This document shows, piece after piece, positions 1-9,572 of a DNA stretch of 64,000 nt (position 1 is the stretch's first letter; each line of letters starts with the position of its first letter). The DNA lies in contig QHNQ01000012.1 of the NCBI GenBank assembly GCA_003218135.1, forward strand, positions 1 to 64,000, written 5' to 3'. Made by a program: the position numbers and the translations under genes. Below the pieces are notes generated by a model. That model saw nothing but the letters and a program-made list of their open reading frames with translations, had not been told where the DNA came from and did not search any database. The DNA is from Verrucomicrobiota bacterium. Its GTDB lineage: Bacteria > Verrucomicrobiota > Verrucomicrobiia > Chthoniobacterales > UBA10450.

Positions 1-765
1 ATCATCCTGGCGATGTTCATCGCCATCGCCGCCGGGATGAGCGCGCCTTATCTGCTTTTGAGCGCGCAACCCGGCTGGTTGCGATTTTTGCCGAAGCCCG
101 GCCCGTGGATGCTGCATCTGAAACAGTTCATGGGCTTTCTGCTGCTGGCGACGTTGCTGTTTCTGCTTTACGTGCTCGGCGCCCAGCGCGGCTTGGAAGG
201 CGCAATCTGGGTGAGCTGTTTTCTGCTGGTGATCAGTGTCGCGTGCTGGATGAAAGGCGCGTTCGCGGTCCCAACGGCATCGGCTGCCAAGCGGGGCCTC
301 GTACTCGTGCTCATGCTCCTGCTCGTGATCGGTAGTGGCGTTTATTTCATCGGCGACAAATTTCAGTCGGCGAAAATTGCTTCCGCCGATTCACAGCTCC
401 GAGGTGGTTGGCAGGCCTTCACGCCCGAGCGATTGCAGACCGAGCTGGAGCAAGGCCGCACGGTCTTTGTCGATTTCACTGCCGCGTGGTGTCTCACCTG
501 CAAATTCAATGAAAGCAGTGTTCTCGAAAGTCAGGATGTGCGAGAAGCGTTCCAGCGTCATAGCATCGTAAAAATGAAAGCTGATTGGACCAATGGCGAC
601 CCAGTGATCACGAAGCTATTGCAGCAATTTGGCCGCCCCGGCGTGCCGCTCTACGTGCTGTATCCCGGGAAAAACCAAGAGCCAATCGTCTTTCCGGAAC
701 TGCTCACGAAAAGCATGGTTCTGGACAAACTCGAAAGCGTCATGCACACAGTCGCGTCACAATAG
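1..765 (+). CDS. DsbD-like thiol:disulfide interchange protein, C-terminal part (5' end outside window)
   Basis: The frame is open to the window edge, so the N-terminus is missing. What remains shows several hydrophobic helices (roughly the first 120 residues), matching the end of a CcdA/DsbD transmembrane domain. A periplasmic thioredoxin-fold domain follows, with the redox motif WCLTCK. In DsbD the membrane domain passes electrons from cytoplasmic thioredoxin to the outer thioredoxin-like domain, which reduces periplasmic substrates. A secreted redoxin lies downstream at 1301, a plausible partner (inference). The first internal ATG is at 13, but membrane sequence continues upstream of it. 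Confidence 0.85.
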   Translation: MILAMFIAIAAGMSAPYLLLSAQPGWLRFLPKPGPWMLHLKQFMGFLLLATLLFLLYVLGAQRGLEGAIWVSCFLLVISVACWMKGAFAVPTASAAKRGLVLVLMLLLVIGSGVYFIGDKFQSAKIASADSQLRGGWQAFTPERLQTELEQGRTVFVDFTAAWCLTCKFNESSVLESQDVREAFQRHSIVKMKADWTNGDPVITKLLQQFGRPGVPLYVLYPGKNQEPIVFPELLTKSMVLDKLESVMHTVASQ

Positions 766-774
766 CGGTAAGGA

Positions 775-1224
775 ATGGCCCGGGTTTTTGTAAGCAGCGT
801 TGTGGACGCGCCGGCGGAGAAAGTCTGGGCGATGATCCGGCGGTTCGACGCGGTCGCCGACTGGCTACCGTTTGTGAAGTCGAGCCCGATCGAAGACGGC
901 GGCGATCCAACGCGCGTCGGATGCGTCCGCGTCTTGACTCAAACGGATGGAGAAGTATTTCGCGAGGTGCTCGTTGCGCTCTCGGATGCTGAGCGTTTCT
1001 ATTCGTACACGTTCGTCAGCTCGCCGGTTGCCGTTCGTAATCATCGGACCACGCTGAGAGTGTTGCCGATCACTGACGGTAACCGCTCTTATGTCGAGTG
1101 GTCATCGAGATTCGAAATCGATCCGGAACATGAAGCGCAACTAGTGGATTTGATGAACCGAAATTTTCTCGCCGGGCTTCGCAATCTGGACGGGAAATTT
1201 GGCGCAGACGCTGCATGTCCCTGA
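775..1224 (+). CDS. SRPBCC family protein (START-like polyketide cyclase/dehydrase fold)
   Basis: This 149-residue protein begins with a pattern typical of the SRPBCC superfamily: a first strand, then DAPAEKVWAMIRRFDAVADWLP. The rest alternates strands and ends in a long C-terminal helix (MNRNFLAGLRNLDGKF) that would close a hydrophobic ligand pocket. No signal peptide is seen, so it is probably cytoplasmic. It starts 9 bp after the DsbD-like gene and is probably co-transcribed. Family members bind lipids or other small hydrophobic ligands; the ligand here cannot be read from sequence. Confidence 0.8.
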   Translation: MARVFVSSVVDAPAEKVWAMIRRFDAVADWLPFVKSSPIEDGGDPTRVGCVRVLTQTDGEVFREVLVALSDAERFYSYTFVSSPVAVRNHRTTLRVLPITDGNRSYVEWSSRFEIDPEHEAQLVDLMNRNFLAGLRNLDGKFGADAACP

Positions 1225-1300
1225 AGTCTACCCAGTCTATTGGCCAATATCCTATTGCCAAAATTGAACTATCCCGAGCACTTCGCTTTCTAATCAACTT

Positions 1301-1915
1301 ATGAATATGAAAACAACCTTGACTCTTTTCGCATCATTGATCGCAACCGCAGTTTTTGCCTCGGACGTGCCGTCTGTCGGAAGCGCTGCTCCCGATTTTT
1401 CGCTGCCGGACGCGAAGGGCAACAGCCACTCACTCTCCCAATACAAGGGTAAGTACGTCGTTCTCGAATGGTTCAACCCGGAATGCCCGTTCGTGAAGAA
1501 GCATTACGGCAGTGACAACATGCAAAAGTTGCAGGAGCAATACACGAGCAAAGGTGTCGTGTGGTTAACTATCGATTCGAATGCGCCCGGTACCGAGGGC
1601 AGCATAACTCCGGAGCAGGCGCAGAAGATCACCGCCTCCTGGAAAACGCATCAGACGGCGTTGCTTCTCGACCCCGAAGGCAAAGCGGGACGCGCATATG
1701 GCGCGAAGAACACGCCGAATATGGTGATCATTGATCCGGATGGAAAAATAGCCTACGAAGGGGCAATCGACAGCAAAGCGAGTCCGAATCCGGCGGATAT
1801 TCCCAGCTCGACAAACTATGTGAAGGCAGCGCTGGATCAATCTTTGGCAGGCAAACCGATTACGACGCCACAGACGAAGCCGTACGGTTGCTCGGTCAAA
1901 TACAAATCGTCCTAA
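1301..1915 (+). CDS. Secreted redoxin (AhpC/TSA-thioredoxin fold)
   Basis: The N-terminal signal peptide (MKTTLTLFASLIATAVFA) is followed by a peroxiredoxin/thioredoxin-fold domain (VGSAAPDFSLPDAKG; KYVVLEWFNPECPFVKKHY). A single cysteine stands at the usual active-site position (NPECPF), in a subgroup lacking CXXC there; a second cysteine lies near the C-terminus (YGCSVKY). It is probably periplasmic, with thiol redox or peroxide-related chemistry. The ATG at 1307 is an equally good start. The DsbD-like protein upstream could supply electrons (inference). Confidence 0.85.
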   Translation: MNMKTTLTLFASLIATAVFASDVPSVGSAAPDFSLPDAKGNSHSLSQYKGKYVVLEWFNPECPFVKKHYGSDNMQKLQEQYTSKGVVWLTIDSNAPGTEGSITPEQAQKITASWKTHQTALLLDPEGKAGRAYGAKNTPNMVIIDPDGKIAYEGAIDSKASPNPADIPSSTNYVKAALDQSLAGKPITTPQTKPYGCSVKYKSS

Positions 1916-1956
1916 CGCTGTAAAAGCTTCCGGCTCGCTTCTAAGTTCCTTTGCGG

Positions 1957-2694
1957 CTAACCGGCCTCTTGTTTCCTGGCCGCCGCCAATAGGGCCACGC
2001 CAATTGGCAGTGAAGTTCTTTTTAAAAGCCGGAGTTCCAGTGCCATCATGTGCTTAAAAAGACGATGCGGAAGCGAATCTGCGACCGAATGAAAATCGCG
2101 GCCGGTTGAAGACCCTCCGAGCGTCCGGGCGATCACCGCCAGCGGGAACAGTAAGGTCGTCCAGTAGGTCAATCGGCGAATAGCAAATCCGTTGTAGCGC
2201 AGCAATTGCCGAATCTCGCTCTTACTGAATCGGTGCGCAGTCATAACTGCTTCATCATGGGCGCTGTGGAGAAATCGGAGAGCCGGGACATTCAGTAGCA
2301 GCAATCCTCCGGGTCTCAAGACGCGGTGCAATTCTCGTACTGCCACAGCGGGATCCTTGACCCATTGGTGATAAACGACGCTGGAGCAAATCACTACATC
2401 GAACGAGGCGTCAGCAAACGGCAACGCACAAATGTCGGCCTGCTGTACGTTGTTCAGACCGCGTTGCCGGCAGAAGGAAACTGCCTCCGGCGCTAAGTCG
2501 ACACCGACGTTCTTCGCGGGGTTGCCCAATTGCTTCAAAATCGAACCGGTACCGCAGCCCGCGTCCAAAATTTCCTTTTCGCGCCAATCAGGCTGCTCGC
2601 TTTGCAGTGTTTGAAAGATCAGCCGATGCAGTGCCTGGTACCACCAGTGCGTCTCTTCGACGCGAAACATGACGCCATATTCTTCCGGCTGCAT
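1957..2694 (-). CDS. Class I SAM-dependent methyltransferase
   Basis: The SAM-binding motif I is clear (EILDAGCGTGSILKQLG). An acidic strand-2 end (VGVDLAPEAV), the motif ADICALPFADASFDVVICS and the post-motif region HRVLRPGGLLLLNVPA follow, as in methyltransferase domain 11 proteins. At 245 residues it has the usual family size. The C-terminal part has a hydrophobic segment (TTLLFPLAVIA), suggesting membrane association. It lies 60 bp downstream of the GT2 gene on the same strand, so a role in modifying a lipid-linked sugar or polyisoprenoid is plausible but unproven. Confidence 0.87.
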   Translation of the reverse strand: MQPEEYGVMFRVEETHWWYQALHRLIFQTLQSEQPDWREKEILDAGCGTGSILKQLGNPAKNVGVDLAPEAVSFCRQRGLNNVQQADICALPFADASFDVVICSSVVYHQWVKDPAVAVRELHRVLRPGGLLLLNVPALRFLHSAHDEAVMTAHRFSKSEIRQLLRYNGFAIRRLTYWTTLLFPLAVIARTLGGSSTGRDFHSVADSLPHRLFKHMMALELRLLKRTSLPIGVALLAAARKQEAG

Positions 2695-2754
2695 TGACTC
2701 AGTTACGATCCCGCGCGTGCGGTCACCCTCGGTCGCGGGAAAGCAGTTCCGCTT

Positions 2755-3771
2755 CTACAAGGCTGTCGCGTTGCGCTCTGAGCGATCTTCACCATTGATT
2801 GCCACGGCAGACGATTCGTTTTTGAGACCAGCCTGCACCGTGTAGCGAACGACATATTGCGGTGTTCCTGTTTGATCCAGATAAAGTCGTCCGAGATATT
2901 CGCCAACAAGCCCGAGAATCATTAGCTCGAGGCCAGCGAAAAAGACAATACTCGCGAGCACCGTCGGAATCCCAAAGGTCATATTTCGAGTGATCCAAAG
3001 TTTGTCGATCACAATTGCAATTAGCGCCAGTACGCTAAAAGCGGAGACGAGTAGTCCAACGTAAACTGAAAATCGCAGCGGTTTGATTGAAAAATTCAAA
3101 AACATGTTCAGCCAAAGCCTCACAAGTTTTCGAAACGTATACCGTGAAGGTCCGCTGGCACTAGCGCGGTGCTCGACCGGTATCTGGCCTATCTTTCGCG
3201 TGGTTCGGTAGATCAAACCGTCCGTGTAAGGGTACGGGCCCCGATATTTGATGATTTCGTTGACTAGAAATCGATTCATGACTTTGAAGCTGGAAAAATA
3301 AAGCTCCTTCGGTTTCTGAAGAAGGAATGTGGCGACCCTGTCGTTGAACCAACTGCCCGCATTTCTGAACCTCGAATGTTTCTTCTCGATGTAGTGACCA
3401 TAAACGACATCGAAATTCTTACGTTTTAGTTCTTGCAACATCCGCATGATTTCTTCCGGCGGATTCTGGCCGTCATCGTCCAGGACCGCCACATACTGAC
3501 CCCGAGCGTGGCTGAGACCGGCCAGGACGGCGCTGTGCTCACCGAAATTGCGACTTAAGTGCATGAATGCCACGGTTTGCGGGAATTTTTCGGCCAATTC
3601 ACAGCAGACCATTTCGCTTTCGTCGTCGGAGCCGTCATTGACCAAAATGATTTCGAAAGGCGTGGTCGCGAAAATCGTTTGGATGTGCTCAACCAGAGGT
3701 CCGATTGTGCGACTACCGTTGTAGACGGGAATCACTAGCGATAGCTCGATAGTCTCTCGTTCCTCGGTCAT
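2755..3771 (-). CDS. GT2 family glycosyltransferase, polyprenyl-phosphate type (DPM1/ArnC-like)
   Basis: The GT-A domain begins LSLVIPVYNGSRT, with the nucleotide-binding VNDGSDD and metal-binding VLDDDGQNPPEE motifs. Two hydrophobic helices close the protein (VGLLVSAFSVLALIAIVID and VLASIVFFAGLELMILGLVG), followed by GEYLGRLYLD. This is the layout of enzymes that load a sugar onto undecaprenyl phosphate at the inner membrane. The frame opens upstream to 3858, but the ATG at 3771 places MTEERETIELSLVIPVYN in the normal position and avoids overlap with the divergent gene at 3852. The sugar is unknown. Confidence 0.88.
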   Translation of the reverse strand: MTEERETIELSLVIPVYNGSRTIGPLVEHIQTIFATTPFEIILVNDGSDDESEMVCCELAEKFPQTVAFMHLSRNFGEHSAVLAGLSHARGQYVAVLDDDGQNPPEEIMRMLQELKRKNFDVVYGHYIEKKHSRFRNAGSWFNDRVATFLLQKPKELYFSSFKVMNRFLVNEIIKYRGPYPYTDGLIYRTTRKIGQIPVEHRASASGPSRYTFRKLVRLWLNMFLNFSIKPLRFSVYVGLLVSAFSVLALIAIVIDKLWITRNMTFGIPTVLASIVFFAGLELMILGLVGEYLGRLYLDQTGTPQYVVRYTVQAGLKNESSAVAINGEDRSERNATAL

Positions 3772-3851
3772 AAGGGCGGTGCTATAAATAACGCCGGGGA
3801 GCTTCGCAAAAAAGTGCAAAAAGTATAGCAAACGCATCGCCGCGACGTACG

Positions 3852-4703
3852 ATGTCACTGATGCCGTTCGACGACGAACTTTTTTCCGGTGCCAACGTTC
3901 TAATAACAGGCGGTCTTGGGTTCATTGGCTCTTCGCTGGCCCGGCAGCTTGTCGCCTTCCGGGCAAAGGTAACGTTGGTTGATAGTCTGATTCCGGAATA
4001 CGGTGGCAACCTTTTCAACATCCATGATTTCCGCGACAGGGTGAGCATTGAGCTTGCTGACGTCCGCGATACAAAGGCTATGGCCGCGCTGATCAAAAAG
4101 CGCGACTTCCTTTTTAATCTTGCCGGTCAGACAAGCCACTTGGATTCGATGACCGATCCGTTGACCGACTTAAACATCAACGCCGTTGCGCAACTCCATA
4201 TTCTGGAGGCATGTCGGTTGCACAACCCGGATGTAAAAATTGTTTTTGCCAGCACCCGACAGATTTACGGCCGCCCGGAGTATCTGCCGGTAAACGAAAA
4301 GCATCCAACTAACCCAGTTGACGTGAACGGAATTAACAAGCTGGCTGGTGAATCTTATCATCTGCTTTACAACAACATTTATAAAATCCGAGCCTGCGCT
4401 TTGCGTTTAACTAATACTTATGGTCCCGGTATGCGCGTTAAAGACGCGCGCCAGACGTTTCTGGGTGTTTGGCTTCGTCGCGTTATCGAAGGAGAACCAA
4501 TTCATGTTTACGGTGACGGAAGACAGCTGCGAGATTTTAATTTCGTTACCGACGTGGTAAAAGCGCTGCTGCAGGCCGCCAGCGATCCGGCATCTGAAGG
4601 TCAACTCTTCAATCTAGGACATTGGGAACACATCAGCCTTGAGGAGTTGTCACGCCCACTACTGGAATTCCAAAACGTGATAGATGGGCCTTTGTCGGTT
4701 TGA
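3852..4703 (+). CDS. NAD-dependent epimerase/dehydratase (extended SDR), short C-terminus
   Basis: The Rossmann motif is intact (VLITGGLGFIGSSLARQL), with DVRD, FNLAGQTSH and FASTRQIYGRP typical of sugar-nucleotide epimerases/dehydratases. Where the catalytic YxxxK is expected the sequence reads NGINK, keeping the lysine but not the tyrosine. The substrate-binding part (RLTNTYGPGMR, GDGRQLRDFNFVTDVV) is present. At 283 residues it ends just after ISLEELSRPLLEF; relatives usually run to about 310-330, so the C-terminus looks cut short. It is 3 bp upstream of the YfhO-type gene and probably in the same operon. Confidence 0.8.
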   Translation: MSLMPFDDELFSGANVLITGGLGFIGSSLARQLVAFRAKVTLVDSLIPEYGGNLFNIHDFRDRVSIELADVRDTKAMAALIKKRDFLFNLAGQTSHLDSMTDPLTDLNINAVAQLHILEACRLHNPDVKIVFASTRQIYGRPEYLPVNEKHPTNPVDVNGINKLAGESYHLLYNNIYKIRACALRLTNTYGPGMRVKDARQTFLGVWLRRVIEGEPIHVYGDGRQLRDFNFVTDVVKALLQAASDPASEGQLFNLGHWEHISLEELSRPLLEFQNVIDGPLSV

Positions 4704-4706
4704 AGG

Positions 4707-7130
4707 ATGAACAGCCATAACCCTGAAAAACTGGCAACGCTTGTTGCCGCTCCGACATCGCAGTTCCATACTTACTTAGCTCGGCCTCGCTGGGCGGTTT
4801 TACTGGTCGGATTATCTCTTTTACTGGTCGGAGTTTTAATTTTCAGCAACTTCCTACTACTTGATAAAGTACTCTTGTATAAAGATGTGGGAGCGGACTC
4901 GGTAAACGATTCGTATCCGTATTTCGTTCATCTCTCGGATTACATTCGGCGTGAGGGCCTTCCTTCATGGTCTTTCTGTGTCGGCATGGGCCAAAGTCTC
5001 TTTTATCTTACGGGTAGCCTGATCTGGGAGCCCGTTATATGGCTACCTAGAGAGCTGATTGCTCATGCACTGGTATTCCAACATCTGTTCAAAACTCTGA
5101 TAGCTGGGTTGCTGTTCTTCCGATTTCTTCAACTGCGGGGTCTTACTTTGGGCGCTTCGTTATTGGGTTCGCTCCTGCTCGCTTTCTCTTCCTACATGTG
5201 CACGGGTAGCTGTTGGATTGTCAGCGCCGATGAGACTGTAGGATTTACGTTTCTGTTGTTCGCGATGGAAGGAGCCATCTCTCGTGGCCGGTGGATTTAT
5301 ATTCCGTTCGCGGTCGCTCTGATGGGTCTGGTTACCGTATTTCATTTCTACCTGAGCGCGGTATTGCTCTGCCTGTATGTTCCGACCCGGCTCTTCGAAT
5401 TACACGGATGGCGGCCGGTGGAGTTAGGCAGTGTTTGCACTCGTCTTGCCCTCTTTGCTTTGCTGGGTGTTGGGTTGGCGGCTGTCGTCTGCTTTGGAAG
5501 CGCGCAATCTATTTTAAATAGTCCGCGCGGCTCGGGTACTATTGGCAACTTCACTTGGGCACCAACACCGGCGCTATTTCAATTGGAGTCGCCCGTCTAC
5601 TATGTGACAGCCGCGCTGCGACCGTTTTCAACGGATATGCTTGGGACTGGGGATGAATTTCGGGGCTGGTTAAACAACTATTTCGAGGCGCCCATGACCT
5701 ACTGCGGCTTGCTTTGTCTGCTGATGGTTCCGCAAGCGTTTATCGGAGCCAGTCGCCGGCAGCGAATTCTCTACGGCCTGTTCCTGGGTTTTGTATTTGT
5801 TCCAGTGATTTTTCCGTGGTTCCGATATCTGTTTTGGATTTTTAAGGGTGCCTACTTTCGGGCGTTTTCATTGTTCGCTGTTCTTGGAATCATCACCCTA
5901 AGCATGACCGCTTTCTCACGCTATACCCAGCGCAAGCCTCTTAATCTATGGATTCTGGGCGCGAGTTTACTTCTGTTACTGAGCGTTCTGTATTTGCCCA
6001 GCCATGAAATACAGATGCTTATTAGCAAGCAGCTTAAACAGACTGTCGCAATTTTCCTCATCCTATACGCAGCTCTGCTGATCATCGGTCAGATCGCAAA
6101 GCGACAAAGCATCACCGGTTCGATCATTCTGTTCCTGGCCGCGATCGAGCTTGTCCACTTCGATCGAATAACTGTGAATCGTCCAACCGTTACCAAGCAA
6201 GAATTGAATGAACACGTCGGTTTTAATGATGAGACCGTTGATGCCATCCGGGATATAAAAGCCAGCGACAGCTCCTTCTTTCGAATCACCAAGACCTGGG
6301 GCTCGGGACCTGCCACGCGTCCTAGTTATAACGACGCAATGGTCTTTAACTACTATGGCACGCTGTCCTACAGCTCGTTTAACAGTCTTAACTACATAAA
6401 GTTCCTGCTGGCGGTGGATGCCGTGTCTAGCGTTGATATAGCGACAGAAGCTCAATGGACACCGGGGCTGGTAGGACAGCCTTTGCTTGCGACTTTCGCT
6501 TGTGAGAAGTACGTCCTGACGAAAACTCCCGTGCCGTTCGAGACGGCTGAGCAGTTCGAATTTATTCGGCGCTATGGCGACATTTATCTGTTCCGTGATA
6601 AGATGGGTCTGCCATTTGGACTTGCATTCGACCGTTACATTCCAGAGGATCTTTTCCTGCATCTGCCGAGTCGGGCAAAGCCGGAGGCGCTGCTGCACGG
6701 GGTCGTTCTTTCGGAGCAAGATGCCGCGCATCAATCGGAGCTCTCGCAGCTAAGCTTCGATGAATTAATGCAGCAAATGAGCCAAGGCTCGATTCCCGAC
6801 GCTCTTGCCGAGCGCCGAGCGACGGCAATGAATATGCACTCATTTAGACAAACACGAATCGATGGGACGATTCGACTCAATCAGAATGGAATCGTCCTGT
6901 TTCAAATGCCGTTCGATGCCGGTTGGCATGCTTTCAGCGACGGGCGTGCGATACCCACGCTTAAGGTGGATGGCGGGCTGCTAGGTGTCGCCCTAAAGGA
7001 TGGCGAACATCGGATCGAGCTGCGCTACCAGCCTCCTCTACTGTATGCAGGAGCAGCCGTAACGTTACTGTCTGTCGGCGTTCTTTTGCTGAGTCTGTGG
7101 AAGTGGCCCCGGATTCGTTTACTTAATTGA
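4707..7130 (+). CDS. YfhO-like large integral membrane protein
   Basis: This is an 807-residue protein with about a dozen hydrophobic segments, an extracytoplasmic C-terminal region of about 300 residues and a last transmembrane helix close to the end. The first loop contains LLYKDVGADSVNDSYPYF, followed by SWSFCVGMGQSLFY, resembling the loop of YfhO and related GT-C-fold proteins where lipid-phosphate sugars bind. Bacterial YfhO-type proteins are implicated in glycosylating wall or surface polymers. Position in a surface-polysaccharide block supports that role; the donor and acceptor cannot be read. Confidence 0.8.
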   Translation: MNSHNPEKLATLVAAPTSQFHTYLARPRWAVLLVGLSLLLVGVLIFSNFLLLDKVLLYKDVGADSVNDSYPYFVHLSDYIRREGLPSWSFCVGMGQSLFYLTGSLIWEPVIWLPRELIAHALVFQHLFKTLIAGLLFFRFLQLRGLTLGASLLGSLLLAFSSYMCTGSCWIVSADETVGFTFLLFAMEGAISRGRWIYIPFAVALMGLVTVFHFYLSAVLLCLYVPTRLFELHGWRPVELGSVCTRLALFALLGVGLAAVVCFGSAQSILNSPRGSGTIGNFTWAPTPALFQLESPVYYVTAALRPFSTDMLGTGDEFRGWLNNYFEAPMTYCGLLCLLMVPQAFIGASRRQRILYGLFLGFVFVPVIFPWFRYLFWIFKGAYFRAFSLFAVLGIITLSMTAFSRYTQRKPLNLWILGASLLLLLSVLYLPSHEIQMLISKQLKQTVAIFLILYAALLIIGQIAKRQSITGSIILFLAAIELVHFDRITVNRPTVTKQELNEHVGFNDETVDAIRDIKASDSSFFRITKTWGSGPATRPSYNDAMVFNYYGTLSYSSFNSLNYIKFLLAVDAVSSVDIATEAQWTPGLVGQPLLATFACEKYVLTKTPVPFETAEQFEFIRRYGDIYLFRDKMGLPFGLAFDRYIPEDLFLHLPSRAKPEALLHGVVLSEQDAAHQSELSQLSFDELMQQMSQGSIPDALAERRATAMNMHSFRQTRIDGTIRLNQNGIVLFQMPFDAGWHAFSDGRAIPTLKVDGGLLGVALKDGEHRIELRYQPPLLYAGAAVTLLSVGVLLLSLWKWPRIRLLN

Positions 7131-7248
7131 ACATGTTTAGAGCCGCTTGCAGCAAAGCTCGCCGCTGTGGGTGTAGCATCCAAACTTATAACGAGCGGCA
7201 ATATTGAATCATCACGGCGCGCTGCCTCTTTACAAAAAGTTCACCAGC

Positions 7249-8733
7249 ATGTTTGCGATGTTTCACGGCCAACGGTTGGTGATCCTCCTCTTATGTCTCA
7301 TTGCGGCTCTTCGCGTTTTTGTTTTCGCCGCTGCCTTCCCGTTTTTCAGTAATGGCGATGAGGACTTACATTTCGACCTTGTTACGCAGTACGCCGCCGG
7401 GCGGCTGCCGCGTACATTCAATGTACTAACGAATGAATCCCTCAGTTTTATCGTTCCCTACGCCTCGCCGGAGTTCCTTCAAACGCCCGATCAATTCCCG
7501 AACGCCAAATTTCCACCACCTTTGTGGAAACAATCAGCCGAAGAGGCAGCACCTGTTATTGAGGTGACAAGGGCTGCCTGGCAAAAGGAGATCAATTGGG
7601 AATCTTCCCAACCGCCGCTGTATTACGCGTTGGTTGGGTTTTGGTGGAGAGTTGGGCAATACATCGGACTAACACAAATTGAATCGTTGTACTGGATTCG
7701 TTTCCTGAATTGCCTGCTTGTCTCGATATTGGTGTGGCTTGGTTATGTGATTGCGCGAACTCTCGGGCTTGAGCGTCTCGGCTTAAGCATCGGCGTACCA
7801 TTGCTGCTTGCATTCATGCCACAAGATGTGTTGTACGTCCTTAGCAACGACGTGCTGTCCCCTGTCTGCTTTGGTGTGTTGTTCCTTTGCGTTTTGCAAT
7901 GGTTGCGAGCGGAGTCGCCGAGCTTGTTACTTGGCGCAATGACCGGTCTGGCGATCGCAGCAAGCTATCTTACAAAGTTAAGTACCCTGCCTTTGCTCAC
8001 AGTCGCACTCATCGCGATCGTTGCGAAATGGTTACAGATGCTGCGGCAACAACCTGGCGTCGCAACTATTGCGTCCATCCTGACGATTTTATGTGCTGGA
8101 ATCCCAATCGGCGGATGGATGCTCTGGAGCAAGTTTCATTTCGGCGATGTCGCTGGGTCGGCAACTGCGATCGCACTTCTTACCTGGACACCGAAACCTC
8201 TCGCCGATTGGTGGCACCATCCCATTTTCTCTCCACAAGGGCTGTGGACTTTTTGGTCGGAAGTAATCGCTAGGTTTTGGCGCGGCGAGCTTATGTGGCA
8301 GAATCGTGAATTGAGTTGGCGGGTCGCCGATGAATTTTATGCGATCTCATCTCTGCTGCTACTTTGTGCCGCGATGGTCGGAATACTACAGCACAACATG
8401 CTATCAACGTTCCAGCGGCAGGCGCTCTTCCTCGCTGCTCTCACAGTCGTCGCAGCGCTCGCCTTTCTTGCGCTGCTTTCCGTCGGGTTCGATTTTGGCG
8501 AATGCATTTATCCGTCTCGCGCTCACCCGTATTTGACGTCGGGCCGCTTGATGAGCGGCGCGTTGATTCCGTTTGCGTTGCTGTATGTCTATGGCATCGG
8601 CTACCTCTTGCGGCGAGTTGGCCCGGTTGCTTCAATCATCGTCGTCGCGGGGATCATGGCATTTGCGACTGTGTCGGAGATTTTCATTAATCGCGCCGTG
8701 TTCGCGAGCGAGCACAATTGGTTTCATCTTTAG
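7249..8733 (+). CDS. GT-C type membrane glycosyltransferase-like protein (DUF2142/ArnT-like)
   Basis: This is a polytopic membrane protein with an N-terminal helix, then an outer loop with the acidic motif FSNGDEDLHFDLV and, later, NWESSQPPLYYALVG. That combination is seen in GT-C glycosyltransferases that use lipid-phosphate sugars. About ten further hydrophobic segments follow. The frame is open to a TTG at 7204; the ATG at 7249 is preferred because it sits just before the first membrane helix, but the ATG at 7258 is also possible. No clear ribosome-binding site helps. A sugar-transfer role in the preceding cluster is likely. Confidence 0.75.
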   Translation: MFAMFHGQRLVILLLCLIAALRVFVFAAAFPFFSNGDEDLHFDLVTQYAAGRLPRTFNVLTNESLSFIVPYASPEFLQTPDQFPNAKFPPPLWKQSAEEAAPVIEVTRAAWQKEINWESSQPPLYYALVGFWWRVGQYIGLTQIESLYWIRFLNCLLVSILVWLGYVIARTLGLERLGLSIGVPLLLAFMPQDVLYVLSNDVLSPVCFGVLFLCVLQWLRAESPSLLLGAMTGLAIAASYLTKLSTLPLLTVALIAIVAKWLQMLRQQPGVATIASILTILCAGIPIGGWMLWSKFHFGDVAGSATAIALLTWTPKPLADWWHHPIFSPQGLWTFWSEVIARFWRGELMWQNRELSWRVADEFYAISSLLLLCAAMVGILQHNMLSTFQRQALFLAALTVVAALAFLALLSVGFDFGECIYPSRAHPYLTSGRLMSGALIPFALLYVYGIGYLLRRVGPVASIIVVAGIMAFATVSEIFINRAVFASEHNWFHL

Positions 8734-8765
8734 GAGGTTTCTGCAGTCGGAAGCGCGACCTGACG

Positions 8766-9572
8766 CTACGCGACTCCGCGTCTGCTTCGTGAGAGGCGCG
8801 CTACGAGGCGGATGACGGGCATCGGCGTTACTCGAGCCACCAGCATCAGTATCTTCATGGCGAATCCGGGGACCACTAGCGGCCGGTCTGCTTCGAGTGC
8901 TGCCAGCGCATCACGCACAACTTGTTCGACCGGCACAACGAGGAACTTCGGACCGACCTCTGCCTGAGCATTCTCGCGCCTGGCCACTTGCTGGAATTCG
9001 GTGACTACAGGGCCGGGGCAGACAGCGCATACGCTCACGTCTGTTTCACGAAGCTCGGCACGGAGCGCTTCGGAAAAACTTGTCACATACGCCTTGGTCG
9101 CGGCGTAGACAGCGGAGCCGGGGATCGGGAGAAAGCCAGCCGACGAACTGACATTGAGAATACCGCCGCGCTGTTTTGTGATCATCTGCGGAACCAAATG
9201 ACGAGTGAGCGAAGTAAGCGCCGTGACGTTTACAAGCGTCATTTCACTGTTGCGAACGGGATCGCTGTTCGCGAATGGGCCACTGTCGCCGAGTCCGGCG
9301 TTATTGATCAAGAGATCGACGTCGGCCTTTTCGCGATCGAGCCACTGCAGCAAATCCTGCAACTCCCCAAGATCAGCGAGATCAACTTTTCGAATATGAA
9401 TGCGGAGGTTCGGATGCTCTCGTTGCAGTTCATCAGCTAGCTCAACCAGGCTGTCCTCGCGTCGCGCCACCAAAATCATCGAGCGTGCACGTCCGGCGAG
9501 TTGCCGCGCAAATTGGCGGCCAATACCAGCCGAAGCTCCCGTGATTAGAGCGTGACAGCCATCAACTTTCAT
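8766..9572 (-). CDS. SDR family NAD(P)-dependent oxidoreductase
   Basis: This is a classical short-chain dehydrogenase of 268 residues. The cofactor motif TGASAGIG lies near the N-terminus, ARRED suggests NADP preference, NNAG follows, and the catalytic Ser plus YxxxK are present (SSSAGFLPIPGSAVYAATK). The PGPV segment is also normal. The C-terminus carries a hydrophobic stretch (AMKILMLVARVTPMPVIRLVA), as in membrane-associated DltE/YqjQ-like SDRs. It overlaps the rhomboid gene by 11 bp, the last member of a minus-strand set. The substrate is unknown. Confidence 0.88.
   Translation of the reverse strand: MKVDGCHALITGASAGIGRQFARQLAGRARSMILVARREDSLVELADELQREHPNLRIHIRKVDLADLGELQDLLQWLDREKADVDLLINNAGLGDSGPFANSDPVRNSEMTLVNVTALTSLTRHLVPQMITKQRGGILNVSSSAGFLPIPGSAVYAATKAYVTSFSEALRAELRETDVSVCAVCPGPVVTEFQQVARRENAQAEVGPKFLVVPVEQVVRDALAALEADRPLVVPGFAMKILMLVARVTPMPVIRLVARLSRSRRGVA

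Noticed and set aside
6063-6734. Long open frame on the minus strand opposite the YfhO-like gene
   Set aside because: It lies wholly antisense to a well-supported membrane protein gene, has no recognisable domain and is rich in residues expected from reading the complementary strand.
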